Below are positions 27,034 to 35,176 of a stretch of 42,288 nt of DNA, one piece after another. This stretch comes from a virus, in IMG/VR virus record IMGVR_UViG_3300001419_000011, positions 1-42,288 of that record, one strand, 5' to 3'. Each line of letters starts with the position of its first letter. Position 1 is the first letter of the stretch. The translations under genes and the position numbers were made by a program. Below the pieces are notes generated by a model. The model was given only the letters and a program-made list of their open reading frames with translations. It ran no database searches and was not told the origin of the DNA.

Positions 27034-27633
27034 ATGGCAAACTTAATTGACATTGATACTTATAAGCGAGCAGAGGGAATCTCAGGCGTAAAAGACGACG
27101 CCAAAATTGAGATTCTTATCCCCTCTGTGAGTCAGCTTGTAAAAACTTATTGTGGTCACAATATTATTGATTTTTATTCTACTGCAAAAACTGAGTTTTT
27201 TACTTTGGAGTGGGATACTGACATTGTTCAGCTTACGGAAAGTCCTGTAAGAACTGTAAGTGAAGTATATGAGCGAGACGGACAAGCCGCGAGTTATGTT
27301 CAACTTTATACTGGCGGAACAAATGGTAAGTATGACTACTATGTCGATACAAACACAGACTCTATTCGCAGAACTACTAGCACTTCTTACAAGTACTGGC
27401 CCAAGGGCGCGGGATCAGTAAAGGTTGTGTATACTGCTGGCTATGAAAATGTTCCGGAAGACTTGAAACTTGCTGTTATTGATCTGATTACTTACTACTT
27501 AAAAGATGAGCACAAAGAGCGTAGAACTATTGCAGGAGCTTCGATTCAGAACCAGTCGTCTACAAGCCTTCGAGACAGCGTGGCTTTTCCAGATCACATA
27601 AAGCGCGTTCTTGATATGTATAAAAATTTCTAA
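27034..27633 (+). CDS. head-tail connector protein (HK97 gp6-like)
   Basis: 199 residues. The helical start (MANLIDIDTYKRAEGISG, IEILIPSVSQLVKTYCGH) and the end (PEDLKLAVIDLITYYLKDEH, then RVLDMYKNF) are typical of gp6/gp15-like connectors that form a ring under the portal. The middle contains an added beta-rich part. The ribosome site is weak. One base overlap with the next gene (TAATG). Confidence 0.8.
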   Translation: MANLIDIDTYKRAEGISGVKDDAKIEILIPSVSQLVKTYCGHNIIDFYSTAKTEFFTLEWDTDIVQLTESPVRTVSEVYERDGQAASYVQLYTGGTNGKYDYYVDTNTDSIRRTTSTSYKYWPKGAGSVKVVYTAGYENVPEDLKLAVIDLITYYLKDEHKERRTIAGASIQNQSSTSLRDSVAFPDHIKRVLDMYKNF

Positions 27634-29018
27634 TGAGCAAGCAGTTTGTAGAAAAGTTATTCAACGAAAGACTACTTAGAATTAGTAATAACAATGTAGA
27701 AATGAGAAAAGACCTGGAGGGTCAGTCGGGTCAGGTTTTGTTTCTAGAGAACTTAGTAGGTTTTAATAAAGCACTAGAATCCTTAGGTGTAGAAGAGCTA
27801 AGTAGTGATAATGTAGATTCTATTTTGCGTGCGGTGCGTAAAAAAGCTAAAAAACTTCATACGGCTTTTTATAAAAAGAATAGGCCTAGATACAATAAAG
27901 CGGTTAGAAAGTTACAAGAGCTAGGAGTTCCTCTTACCGATATAGGCACAAAAGTATTTATAGTAAGTACTTTTAGAAATAGCCTAGATGCTATAAAATC
28001 TGATATTGTTGACGAAATAAAGAAAGTCACGGGTATATCAGAAGATGAAGGAAAAAAGCTAGCTGCTATGACTCACAAAGGTCATGGTGTACGAGGTTTC
28101 GCAGTATCTCAGGTCGAGATTGCTTCAGGCGCTAACTTTATTGAGAAAACTCTAAAGGAAGCAGGGGTTAGTAATCCTCAACAATTTCTAGAAAATTCTT
28201 TTGCTTCGTTCGTAAAGGGCGGAACATTATCCGGAGAAGAATACAGTCTAATTCAAGAAATAACAACAAATTACAGACAGCTTGTTACTACTAGAGGCAA
28301 ATTAAAAGCGGACTATATTTCAAAAATAACTTATCAATACGGGGCCGATAATTTAGAAGATTCCGTATTTGAAAAAAGACTTAAAAGTATATTTTTTAAA
28401 GAGTTTGCACCTCAAGTAGCTAAAGACATAGCTAAGATGCCCGGCTCTAGTAGTCTAGAACAAAAGACGTTAGCAAGCATAATTGCACAGTTTAAATTGA
28501 CAATTAAACCCGGCAAAAATGGGACTTTAGTTTTAAAAATAGAAAATAGTTATAATCCAGACACTACTAAATTAAAAACTTCTGGAGTAGCTAAAACTAA
28601 AGGGAAGCGTTCTGGAAAAGCAAAATTTACTCAAGGTAAAACACCAACGAAGCCAAGAATAAGAGTAAGGTCAGGATCTTCTTTACCAGACATTAGAGCT
28701 TTAATTGGCTTACTAAATGAAAGACTACCACAACAAGTGGCGAAGAATATGGAAAGCCCTGCTCTTAATTATAGAACCGGGAGATTTGCATCTAGCGTAA
28801 GAGTTACAGATATAACATCTACATCAAAAGGCTTGCCAAGTATTGGGTTTAGCTATATGAAGAATCCGTACCAAGTTTTTGAGTATCCAGGGTCAGGAAA
28901 CTCCTTAGCACAGAATCCCTTTCCTGGAGCTAGGGATCCTAGAGCCTTAATTGATAAGTCAATACGAGAAATTATGGCACAGTTTATAGTAGGAAGATTC
29001 TACACTAGGAGACAGTAA
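27633..29018 (+). CDS. neck / minor head-type protein, 461 aa
   Basis: The C-terminal 110 residues (LIGLLNERLPQQVAKNM, NYRTGRFASSVRVTDI, NPYQVFEYPGSG, DKSIREIMAQFIVGRFY) look like the head-tail neck family related to HK97 gp10, which would link connector and tail. The first 330 residues are a long charged region that I cannot place; codon use is AT-rich (many AGA, TTA, CTA). The usual gp10 is about 130-150 residues, so this is a large N-terminal extension. Start and end overlap neighbours by one base. Confidence 0.6.
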   Translation: MSKQFVEKLFNERLLRISNNNVEMRKDLEGQSGQVLFLENLVGFNKALESLGVEELSSDNVDSILRAVRKKAKKLHTAFYKKNRPRYNKAVRKLQELGVPLTDIGTKVFIVSTFRNSLDAIKSDIVDEIKKVTGISEDEGKKLAAMTHKGHGVRGFAVSQVEIASGANFIEKTLKEAGVSNPQQFLENSFASFVKGGTLSGEEYSLIQEITTNYRQLVTTRGKLKADYISKITYQYGADNLEDSVFEKRLKSIFFKEFAPQVAKDIAKMPGSSSLEQKTLASIIAQFKLTIKPGKNGTLVLKIENSYNPDTTKLKTSGVAKTKGKRSGKAKFTQGKTPTKPRIRVRSGSSLPDIRALIGLLNERLPQQVAKNMESPALNYRTGRFASSVRVTDITSTSKGLPSIGFSYMKNPYQVFEYPGSGNSLAQNPFPGARDPRALIDKSIREIMAQFIVGRFYTRRQ

Positions 29019-29470
29019 TGGCATCTAGAGATTATACTAGCAGAAGACTTGCCATTGTTGATGCTCTGGTAAGCAAATTGAAGGTTATAAATGGTACCGG
29101 CAACTTCAGAACAGAGCTAAATGATAATGTGTTTCCTAGGCTAAAGTTTTGGGATGAAGTAGAAGAATTTCCTGCTGTACATCTAAATGCTGGAAGCGAA
29201 AGAAGAGATTATCAAGGCGGCGGATACAAAGACAGGTACTTAACTGTAACTATTCGTTGTTATGTAAACGAGGAAGATGCTGTAAAAGCTCTAGAGGGTC
29301 TGTTAGAAGATGTAGAAACAGTCCTTGAAGATAATAGCAGACTAGCCTACACTGATCGGCTAGGTGCAACAAATTATACTCAACAAATTACTATACTTTC
29401 AGTCGACACTGACGAAGGTGTTTTGGAACCTCTTGGCGTAGGAGAAATCATATGCGAGGTTCGTTACTGA
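29018..29470 (+). CDS. tail terminator / tail completion protein (lambda U-like)
   Basis: 150 residues. RRLAIVDALVSKLKVING, then beta strands (FPAVHLNAGSERRDYQGGGY, LTVTIRCYV) and EEDAVKALEGLLEDVETVL match the shape of phage minor tail U-type proteins that cap the tail tube. Position between neck and tail tube genes fits. The start overlaps the previous stop (TAATG). Confidence 0.75.
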   Translation: MASRDYTSRRLAIVDALVSKLKVINGTGNFRTELNDNVFPRLKFWDEVEEFPAVHLNAGSERRDYQGGGYKDRYLTVTIRCYVNEEDAVKALEGLLEDVETVLEDNSRLAYTDRLGATNYTQQITILSVDTDEGVLEPLGVGEIICEVRY

Positions 29471-29521
29471 AGAAGCAAGAAAACAAAAGTTTCTCTTCCT
29501 TCTCAGTTTAGGAGATACTAA

Positions 29522-30634
29522 ATGGCCGATACATTGTACTTTAGTCGCGATACTAAAGTCTACCTCAAGCAAGGTTCCAATGTTTGGGAAATCCCTGTGC
29601 TTGATGGTTTTAGCTTTTCGCAAGCAACTAATGCTTCCGAAATTACTCTGAACGAAATGTCGGACGCCTCCGGCGTCAGTCGTCGTGCTCGTCAGATGTT
29701 TACAGACTCTTATGCTCCGGCAGAATGGTCTTTTTCGACATATATGCGTCCGTTCATTTCCAGCACGTCAGCGGGCCAGTGGGAAGATACAAATGCAAAT
29801 CATCACTGCGTTGAAGAAGCGCTTTGGGCAAATTTTGTTGCCGTTAATGCCTGGACTCCTCCTTCTTCGGGAGATTCTGCGTGGACCAATGGCGTTACTC
29901 TTGGCACTTCTAGCCTTGCCTTTGACTTTGATAGCTCTAATGCTGTTACTCTTGGCACTTTTGATCTTTTCTTTGTTATGGGTGGTGCTGGAAGCGGAAC
30001 CAAAACTACCTATAAAATAGAAGGCTGTGTAGCGAACTCTGCCTCTATTGATTTCGATATTGATGGGATTGCTACAATTAACTGGTCTGGTTTTGGTAAG
30101 ATTATTACTGAAGATACCGCTCCGACTGCAACAATTACAGAAGCCCTGACTTCCACTAGCAACTTTATTCGTAATCGTTTGACCTCCTTGGTGGCTACTT
30201 CCTCTTTGAGTGGTACCTCCGTTAGTTATGATTTGGTTCTGACAGGCGGAAACATTACCTTCGAGAACAACATTACGTTTCTTACGCCCGAGACTCTTGG
30301 TGTTGTGAACCAGCCTCTTGGACACGTTACAGGTACTCGTGCGATTTCTGGTAACTTTACTTGCTATTTGAATGCGGACACAAACTCCAGTGCCGACCTA
30401 TTTGAAGATATTATCGAAGCTACTTCTACTATCACGAACTCGTTTAATCTTACTTTTAGCGTTGGTGGTTCGGCAGCTCCGAAAGTAGCAATTGCTCTTC
30501 CTCAGTGCCACTTGGAAGTTCCTACACACTCAATTGATGACGTTATCTCTGTTGAAGCTAATTTCCATGCTCTTCCCAGCAATATTAGCGAAACTGACGA
30601 AGCAACAATCACATACACTGGTACAGCTTACTAA
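29522..30634 (+). CDS. major tail tube protein
   Basis: 370 residues. GGAG lies seven bases before the ATG. The beginning (TLYFSRDTKVYLKQGSNVWE, then DGFSFSQATNASEITLNEM) is like tail tube proteins with a beta-sandwich fold, and the strongly S/T/A-rich beta sequence fits. It is longer than the usual 200-250 residues, so extra beta domains probably decorate the tube. It lies directly before the tail chaperone genes, as in other long-tailed phages. Codon use is optimised compared with the preceding two genes, as expected for a major virion protein. Confidence 0.82.
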   Translation: MADTLYFSRDTKVYLKQGSNVWEIPVLDGFSFSQATNASEITLNEMSDASGVSRRARQMFTDSYAPAEWSFSTYMRPFISSTSAGQWEDTNANHHCVEEALWANFVAVNAWTPPSSGDSAWTNGVTLGTSSLAFDFDSSNAVTLGTFDLFFVMGGAGSGTKTTYKIEGCVANSASIDFDIDGIATINWSGFGKIITEDTAPTATITEALTSTSNFIRNRLTSLVATSSLSGTSVSYDLVLTGGNITFENNITFLTPETLGVVNQPLGHVTGTRAISGNFTCYLNADTNSSADLFEDIIEATSTITNSFNLTFSVGGSAAPKVAIALPQCHLEVPTHSIDDVISVEANFHALPSNISETDEATITYTGTAY

Positions 30635-30652
30635 GGTATAAAAAAATAGTTG

Positions 30653-30681
30653 TTGACATTTTGATGTTACATGGATATAAT
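30653..30681 (+). promoter_or_regulatory. consensus promoter before the tail chaperone genes
   Basis: TTGACA (30653-30658), 17 bp, TATAAT (30676-30681), with an AAAAAAATA block upstream. It re-starts transcription for the tail assembly genes. Confidence 0.92.
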
Positions 30682-30692
30682 AGTTAGGAAAT

Positions 30693-30712
30693 CGGGGGAG
30701 TTCGCTCCCCCG
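30693..30712 (+). other. UUCG-capped hairpin in the mRNA leader
   Basis: CGGGGGAG-TTCG-CTCCCCCG is a perfect 8-bp stem with a very stable tetraloop, about 5 bases after the expected transcript start. No T run follows, so it is more likely an mRNA-stabilising 5' hairpin than a terminator for the tail tube gene. Confidence 0.7.
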
Positions 30713-30736
30713 AATTAACTTTAAGAAGAGGTAATT

Positions 30737-31165
30737 ATGACAGAACCCGTTTCTCTCGCGAGTCTCATGACTCCTAGTAAAACTGTCGAGATTGATTTTC
30801 CCGGACATACAGGATTCAAAGTATCTCTTTGCTATCTTGCCCGAGAAGAGCTGCTCAAACTACGTAAAAAGTGTATTACTCAGAAGTTTGACCGTAAGAC
30901 CCGACAGCCCACCGAAGTTCTTGATGAAGAAAAGTTTCTTACAGAATATGTAAAAGCAGTCATCAAAGGATGGTCAGGATTTAAGTATCGTATCCTAGAA
31001 GAGCTTCTGTTGGTGGATACTTCTAATCTCGACCCCGAAGATGAGCTTGGTTACAGCCAAGAAAACGCAGAACTTCTAATGAAGAATTCTAGCGATTTTG
31101 ACACTTGGGTAACTGAGACGGTCGCAGAATTAGAAAATTTTACGACGAGCAGATCGAGCGAATAA
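30737..31165 (+). CDS. tail assembly chaperone, short form (lambda G-like)
   Basis: 142 residues, the zero-frame product. The N-terminal part (PSKTVEIDFPGHTGFKVSLC) and helical middle (AREELLKLRKKCITQKFD) are typical of tail chaperone G proteins, which coat the tape measure before tube assembly. Its own end after the slippery site is a short SRSSE tail. AAGAGG lies six bases before the ATG. Confidence 0.85.
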   Translation: MTEPVSLASLMTPSKTVEIDFPGHTGFKVSLCYLAREELLKLRKKCITQKFDRKTRQPTEVLDEEKFLTEYVKAVIKGWSGFKYRILEELLLVDTSNLDPEDELGYSQENAELLMKNSSDFDTWVTETVAELENFTTSRSSE

Positions 31166-31551
31166 TCGGTCTGCTTGAAAAGTATATTAAGTCTCCGCAA
31201 ATTGATGTAGATAAATATCTTAAAATTTGTGAAGAATTAGGGCAAGAGCCCGACCCCAACAGAATGCCAATGGACCTATCGGATATGCCGTATGAAGTCC
31301 AGTTGGCATTTTTTGTGTACGGATTTTTACCGGATCGTTGGGAAGGTATGAGCAGCACTTATCTAGGCAAAGATTGGTCTAGTGTAGGCGAAGTTTTGAA
31401 TATTTACGAAATACAAGAGAGAAAGCTAGTTTTTACACTTTGTAAGCATATTGAAAGATTCACAGTACAAAAGGCACACGAAGATTCTGAGCGCAAACGA
31501 AAGCGCGAAAGCAGTAAAGGAAAAAACTTTACTCATAACGTGAAAGGTTAA
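30737..31551 (+). CDS. tail assembly chaperone, frameshifted long form (lambda GT-like), 271 aa
   Basis: After a -1 shift at AAATTTT (31135-31141) the frame continues without a stop to 31551: 135 residues from G, then 136 of the T part (beginning YDEQIERIIGLLEKYI, ending KGKNFTHNVKG). An ATG at 31264 in the T frame has no good ribosome site, and the frame is open all the way back to the slippery site, so fusion is the natural reading. The T part binds the tail tube protein in lambda. The stop overlaps the tape measure start (TAATG). Confidence 0.85.
31135..31175 (+). promoter_or_regulatory. programmed -1 ribosomal frameshift site
   Basis: The heptamer A AAT TTT (31135-31141) fits the X XXY YYZ rule in the zero frame. 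After a 6-base spacer, AGCAGATC (31148-31155) pairs with GGTCTGCT (31168-31175), an 8-bp stem with one G-U pair and a 12-base loop. Heptamer, spacing and stem together are the standard design. Confidence 0.85.
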
Positions 31552-34500
31552 TGGCAAATACAATTGAGCTTGGTATTGTTGTCGATGATAACGGTAGCCT
31601 AAAGCTAGTAACCAAAGAAGCCCAAGCAGCAGGAAAGGCCCTGGGTGGGGTTAGTAGTAACGCACAAACTGCTGACCGTCGACTAAAGGGCACAGCTAAG
31701 GCTTCCTCTAATTCTTCTAAAAACTTTGCTAAACAAGCCCAGGGAATTACCAGCGGGCTTGTACCTGCTTATGCAACTCTTGCTGCTAATCTTTTTGCCG
31801 CCCAGGCCGCCTTTGCATTTTTAAGAGAGTCCGCAGACTATTTACAATTATTGCAAGGTCAAGAAGCTCTTACAATGGCTACGGGTATCGCATATCAATC
31901 CCTGGCTAAAAGCCTACAGGCAGCCACCGATAATCAAATTACTTTTACAGAAGCCTCTAGAGCTACTGCTATTTCTTTGGCGGCAGGCTTATCAGGTGAT
32001 CAACTTAAAGAGCTCGGCTCCGCTGCTCTCACAGTTTCTAGAACTCTCGGTAGAGACCTGACAGATTCTTTCAATCGTCTTATTCGTGGTGTTACCAAAG
32101 CAGAGCCGGAACTACTTGACGAATTGGGTATTATTCTTCGCCTGGAGGATGCAACTCGCGAATATGCTCGCGCTCTAAATGTAGGTAGAAATGATTTAAC
32201 TGCATACCAAAGAACTCAAGCTGTAACCAATGACGTTCTTCGTCAGGTAGAAGAAAGATATGGAAAAATTAATGCTATCATGGACCCTGTAGGAAACTCC
32301 ATGAATAAGCTAGCTGTGTCTTTAGAAGCTGTAGCTCGTCAGATAGGTACTGCGCTCGTAGGGCCAGCTAACTTTATAGCTGATGTGCTTACTAAAAATG
32401 TTTTTGCTGCGGCTGCTTCTTTCGGTCTTTTTGCTTCTTCTATTCTTAGCTCCGTTATTCCGAGTGTTACAGACCTAGCTGACGAAAGCCAGTTTTTGGA
32501 TAAAAGAATGCAAAACCTAGACAGAGGTATTGTAGGAATTTCTGAGACTTTAGATAGAAATTCTAAAGCAACGGAAAAGTTAGGCACGTCTATAGATATT
32601 TTAGGTTTAAAAGTAGAAAAAACAAAACTTAGATTCCAGAAAGCAGGTATAGCAGTTGAAAAGTTTAAGGTCGGTGCCCTCAGAGCAGCACGAGCTTTAT
32701 CTAGGATGGCAGGTGTTATTGGTATCGCTATTGTAGCTTGGGAACTCCTTACCGCAATATTTGACGTAGCAAGAAAAAAACTTGGGCTGTTTAACGAAGA
32801 ATACGAAAAATTAAAAGAGGCCGCAGAAGCTAACAGTCAGGCTCTCCAAGGTTCGGCAGATGATTTTGAGAAAATGGGTCGTCGTATTGAGGAAGTACCT
32901 TTTCGTACTCTAAGAGAAGAACTCGAGTTTATTGGAAACGCAGCAAACTCTATTAGTCTACAAACTTTAGAAGATCAGATTGCTATTATTCGGCAACTAC
33001 CCGAAGAAGTTATGAAAACTAATACAAAATTAAGGGGTAGGGCAGGAAGAGGCTCCGGAGCCGGGGCAGTTACAACCGTAGTTGGTCTTAGCCAAGAAGC
33101 CAAAGATGCTAATCAAGGATTAAAAGATTATTTAAATACTGTTGGTCAAGTAGTTCCGGGAGTCTTGGATTTAGCTAATTCTATTGATATTAATACTGGA
33201 GTAACTGACGAGCAGCTTGCTAGTTTAAGAAGGCTTGTAGATACTTATGCCGAGCAAGCTGCTAGAAGTTCAGAAATTAAAGAACTTATTCAGCAAGAAA
33301 CCAGAGCAAGGGATGCTTTAAACAGTCAATTTAATGCGACACCTATACAAACAGTACTAAACTTAAATGAAAAATTAGCGAAGGCACGCGCCAAAGACCT
33401 GGCTGTGCTAGCTAGCCAATTAAATGCGAATGATAAATACTATGAGCAAAAGCTAAAAGAGTATGCATTAGCAGCTAGAAGTTTGGCTCTTGCTCGCGCA
33501 ACTGCTACAGAATTTCAACAGCTTAGAGACGACGAGATTGCTCTATTAGATAGACAAAATTCTTTAACATTGAAAAAGCTCGGTCTGGAAAGCCAAGTAA
33601 CTATGGCCGCTCAAAGACAGAGCGCATTACTTCGTGAACAAGAAATCTCGTTAGCAATTGATCAAAAGCGGCTACAGATTCGGGCTGCCATGGCATCTGT
33701 AGATAAAAATGATCCTTTGTCTGTGGAGAATGCAGAAAGAACAGTTCAAGCTCTAGAAAGAGAAATAGCTCTTGACGAAAAAAGACTTGATATTTTAAGG
33801 CAACAAAACAACGAGCTTATTCAAATGCGGGATAATGCTATTCAAGCATTTGAAGGGTCTATGAATACTGCTTTACAGCAACTGATTAAAGGACAAGAAA
33901 CAAATATTAAGACTCTTGTTTTGAATATTGCTGAAGCAACGCTTAACTCCGTGGCAGATAGCCTTGCGAAACAGTTTACTACAAGAATTAGTGAGTTTAT
34001 GTTTGGCAAAAAGGAAGATCCTGCTGAAAAAATAAGAAATGCAATGGTAGACGGCGCAAATTATTTTGGTTCTGTAGCTGCAAGAGCAATGGGCAAAACG
34101 ACCCCAGTTTCTCCTACACAAAGTTCTCTGCCTCCTGAAGCAACAAAAGCCATAGGGGATTTAAATACAGAAGGGTCTGGGTTTAGCATGAAGAGGTATT
34201 TGTTTGGTGCACAAGGCCAAGTTTCTGTTTCAGAAGGTAACGATACTCAAACTACCACAGGAAGAATGGGCGGTGTTTTTGGTCCTTTTCTTAACAGCCT
34301 AAGCAACCTTTTTAGTGGAGATGCTCCTTTCTTGAAATCTTTGGGAGGCGTGTTCGCTAACGGCCTCAAAGGGTTTGGTACTCTTTTTAGTGATCTACTT
34401 GGTGGTATCTTCGGAGGTGGAGGTTCCGGTGTATTAGGAATGGTGGGGGGTTTCTTTGGTCTTGCTCGGGGCGGAGTTATGCCTCGTGGGTATGCCTCTG

Positions 34501-34793
34501 GCGGTATCGTAAAGGAGCCGACTTTCCTTGTGGGCGAAGGTCGCCATAATGAAGCAGTAGTTCCTCTTCCTGACGGCAGATCTATTCCTGTTTCTATGCC
34601 TTCTGGTGCTAATGGCATAAATAACGTTACCGTTAATGTAGCTGTAGACAATCAAGGAAACGGCACTTCACAAACTCAGATGGATAATCAACAGGCTGGA
34701 AACCTGGGCAAAGTTATTTCTCTTGCAGTTCAAGAAGAGCTTCAAAGACAAAAACGACCCGGCGGTATTCTTAGCCCGTATGGAGCAGCATAA
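31551..34793 (+). CDS. tail tape measure protein
   Basis: 1080 residues, the longest complete gene here; tail length would be about 160 nm if the usual 0.15 nm per residue holds. It starts with a conserved block (ELGIVVDDNGSLKLVTKEAQ), has long coiled-coil stretches (about 600-770), a few hydrophobic segments (about 75-95, 280-300, 380-400) and ends with GVMPRGYASGGIVKEP and FLVGEGRHNEAVVPLP, which is typical of tape measures. The stop overlaps the next start (TAATG). Confidence 0.95.
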   Translation: MANTIELGIVVDDNGSLKLVTKEAQAAGKALGGVSSNAQTADRRLKGTAKASSNSSKNFAKQAQGITSGLVPAYATLAANLFAAQAAFAFLRESADYLQLLQGQEALTMATGIAYQSLAKSLQAATDNQITFTEASRATAISLAAGLSGDQLKELGSAALTVSRTLGRDLTDSFNRLIRGVTKAEPELLDELGIILRLEDATREYARALNVGRNDLTAYQRTQAVTNDVLRQVEERYGKINAIMDPVGNSMNKLAVSLEAVARQIGTALVGPANFIADVLTKNVFAAAASFGLFASSILSSVIPSVTDLADESQFLDKRMQNLDRGIVGISETLDRNSKATEKLGTSIDILGLKVEKTKLRFQKAGIAVEKFKVGALRAARALSRMAGVIGIAIVAWELLTAIFDVARKKLGLFNEEYEKLKEAAEANSQALQGSADDFEKMGRRIEEVPFRTLREELEFIGNAANSISLQTLEDQIAIIRQLPEEVMKTNTKLRGRAGRGSGAGAVTTVVGLSQEAKDANQGLKDYLNTVGQVVPGVLDLANSIDINTGVTDEQLASLRRLVDTYAEQAARSSEIKELIQQETRARDALNSQFNATPIQTVLNLNEKLAKARAKDLAVLASQLNANDKYYEQKLKEYALAARSLALARATATEFQQLRDDEIALLDRQNSLTLKKLGLESQVTMAAQRQSALLREQEISLAIDQKRLQIRAAMASVDKNDPLSVENAERTVQALEREIALDEKRLDILRQQNNELIQMRDNAIQAFEGSMNTALQQLIKGQETNIKTLVLNIAEATLNSVADSLAKQFTTRISEFMFGKKEDPAEKIRNAMVDGANYFGSVAARAMGKTTPVSPTQSSLPPEATKAIGDLNTEGSGFSMKRYLFGAQGQVSVSEGNDTQTTTGRMGGVFGPFLNSLSNLFSGDAPFLKSLGGVFANGLKGFGTLFSDLLGGIFGGGGSGVLGMVGGFFGLARGGVMPRGYASGGIVKEPTFLVGEGRHNEAVVPLPDGRSIPVSMPSGANGINNVTVNVAVDNQGNGTSQTQMDNQQAGNLGKVISLAVQEELQRQKRPGGILSPYGAA

Positions 34794-35176
34794 TGGCACT
34801 TGGATTTAATACTGGAGCTACTTACGGTAATAGACAAGTAACTCCTGATAAAACAATGCAAAGAAGTACTAAACCGAAAGTATATCGAGCAGCTTTTGGT
34901 GATGGATATGAGCAAAGACTTGCACAAGGGATTAATCCACTTGAACAGACATATTCTGTAGCTTTCTCTACTAGAGACAACGAAGAGATTGATGATATTG
35001 TTGCTTTTCTTGATGATAAGCAGGGAGTTACTAGTTTTGCTTTTACTATTCCGGACTCTAACGGGGTTTCAAACCAAACTACAATTCGAGTCATTTGCGA
35101 AGACTATTCTTTAACCTATACAAACGATGAATTTTATAGCTGTGATGCTACCTTTAGACGAGTATATGAGCCGTGA
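34793..35176 (+). CDS. minor tail protein M-like
   Basis: 127 residues. KVYRAAFGDGYEQRLAQGIN, YSVAFSTRDNEEIDDIVAFL and DATFRRVYEP fit the phage minor tail M family, part of the tail tip complex. It lies right after the tape measure and overlaps the L-like gene by 4 nt (GTGA), the same order as in lambda. Confidence 0.87.
   Translation: MALGFNTGATYGNRQVTPDKTMQRSTKPKVYRAAFGDGYEQRLAQGINPLEQTYSVAFSTRDNEEIDDIVAFLDDKQGVTSFAFTIPDSNGVSNQTTIRVICEDYSLTYTNDEFYSCDATFRRVYEP

Noticed and set aside
29768-30325. 185-codon minus-strand frame opposite the tail tube gene
   Set aside because: Shadow of the tail tube gene, with no ribosome site or recognisable domain.
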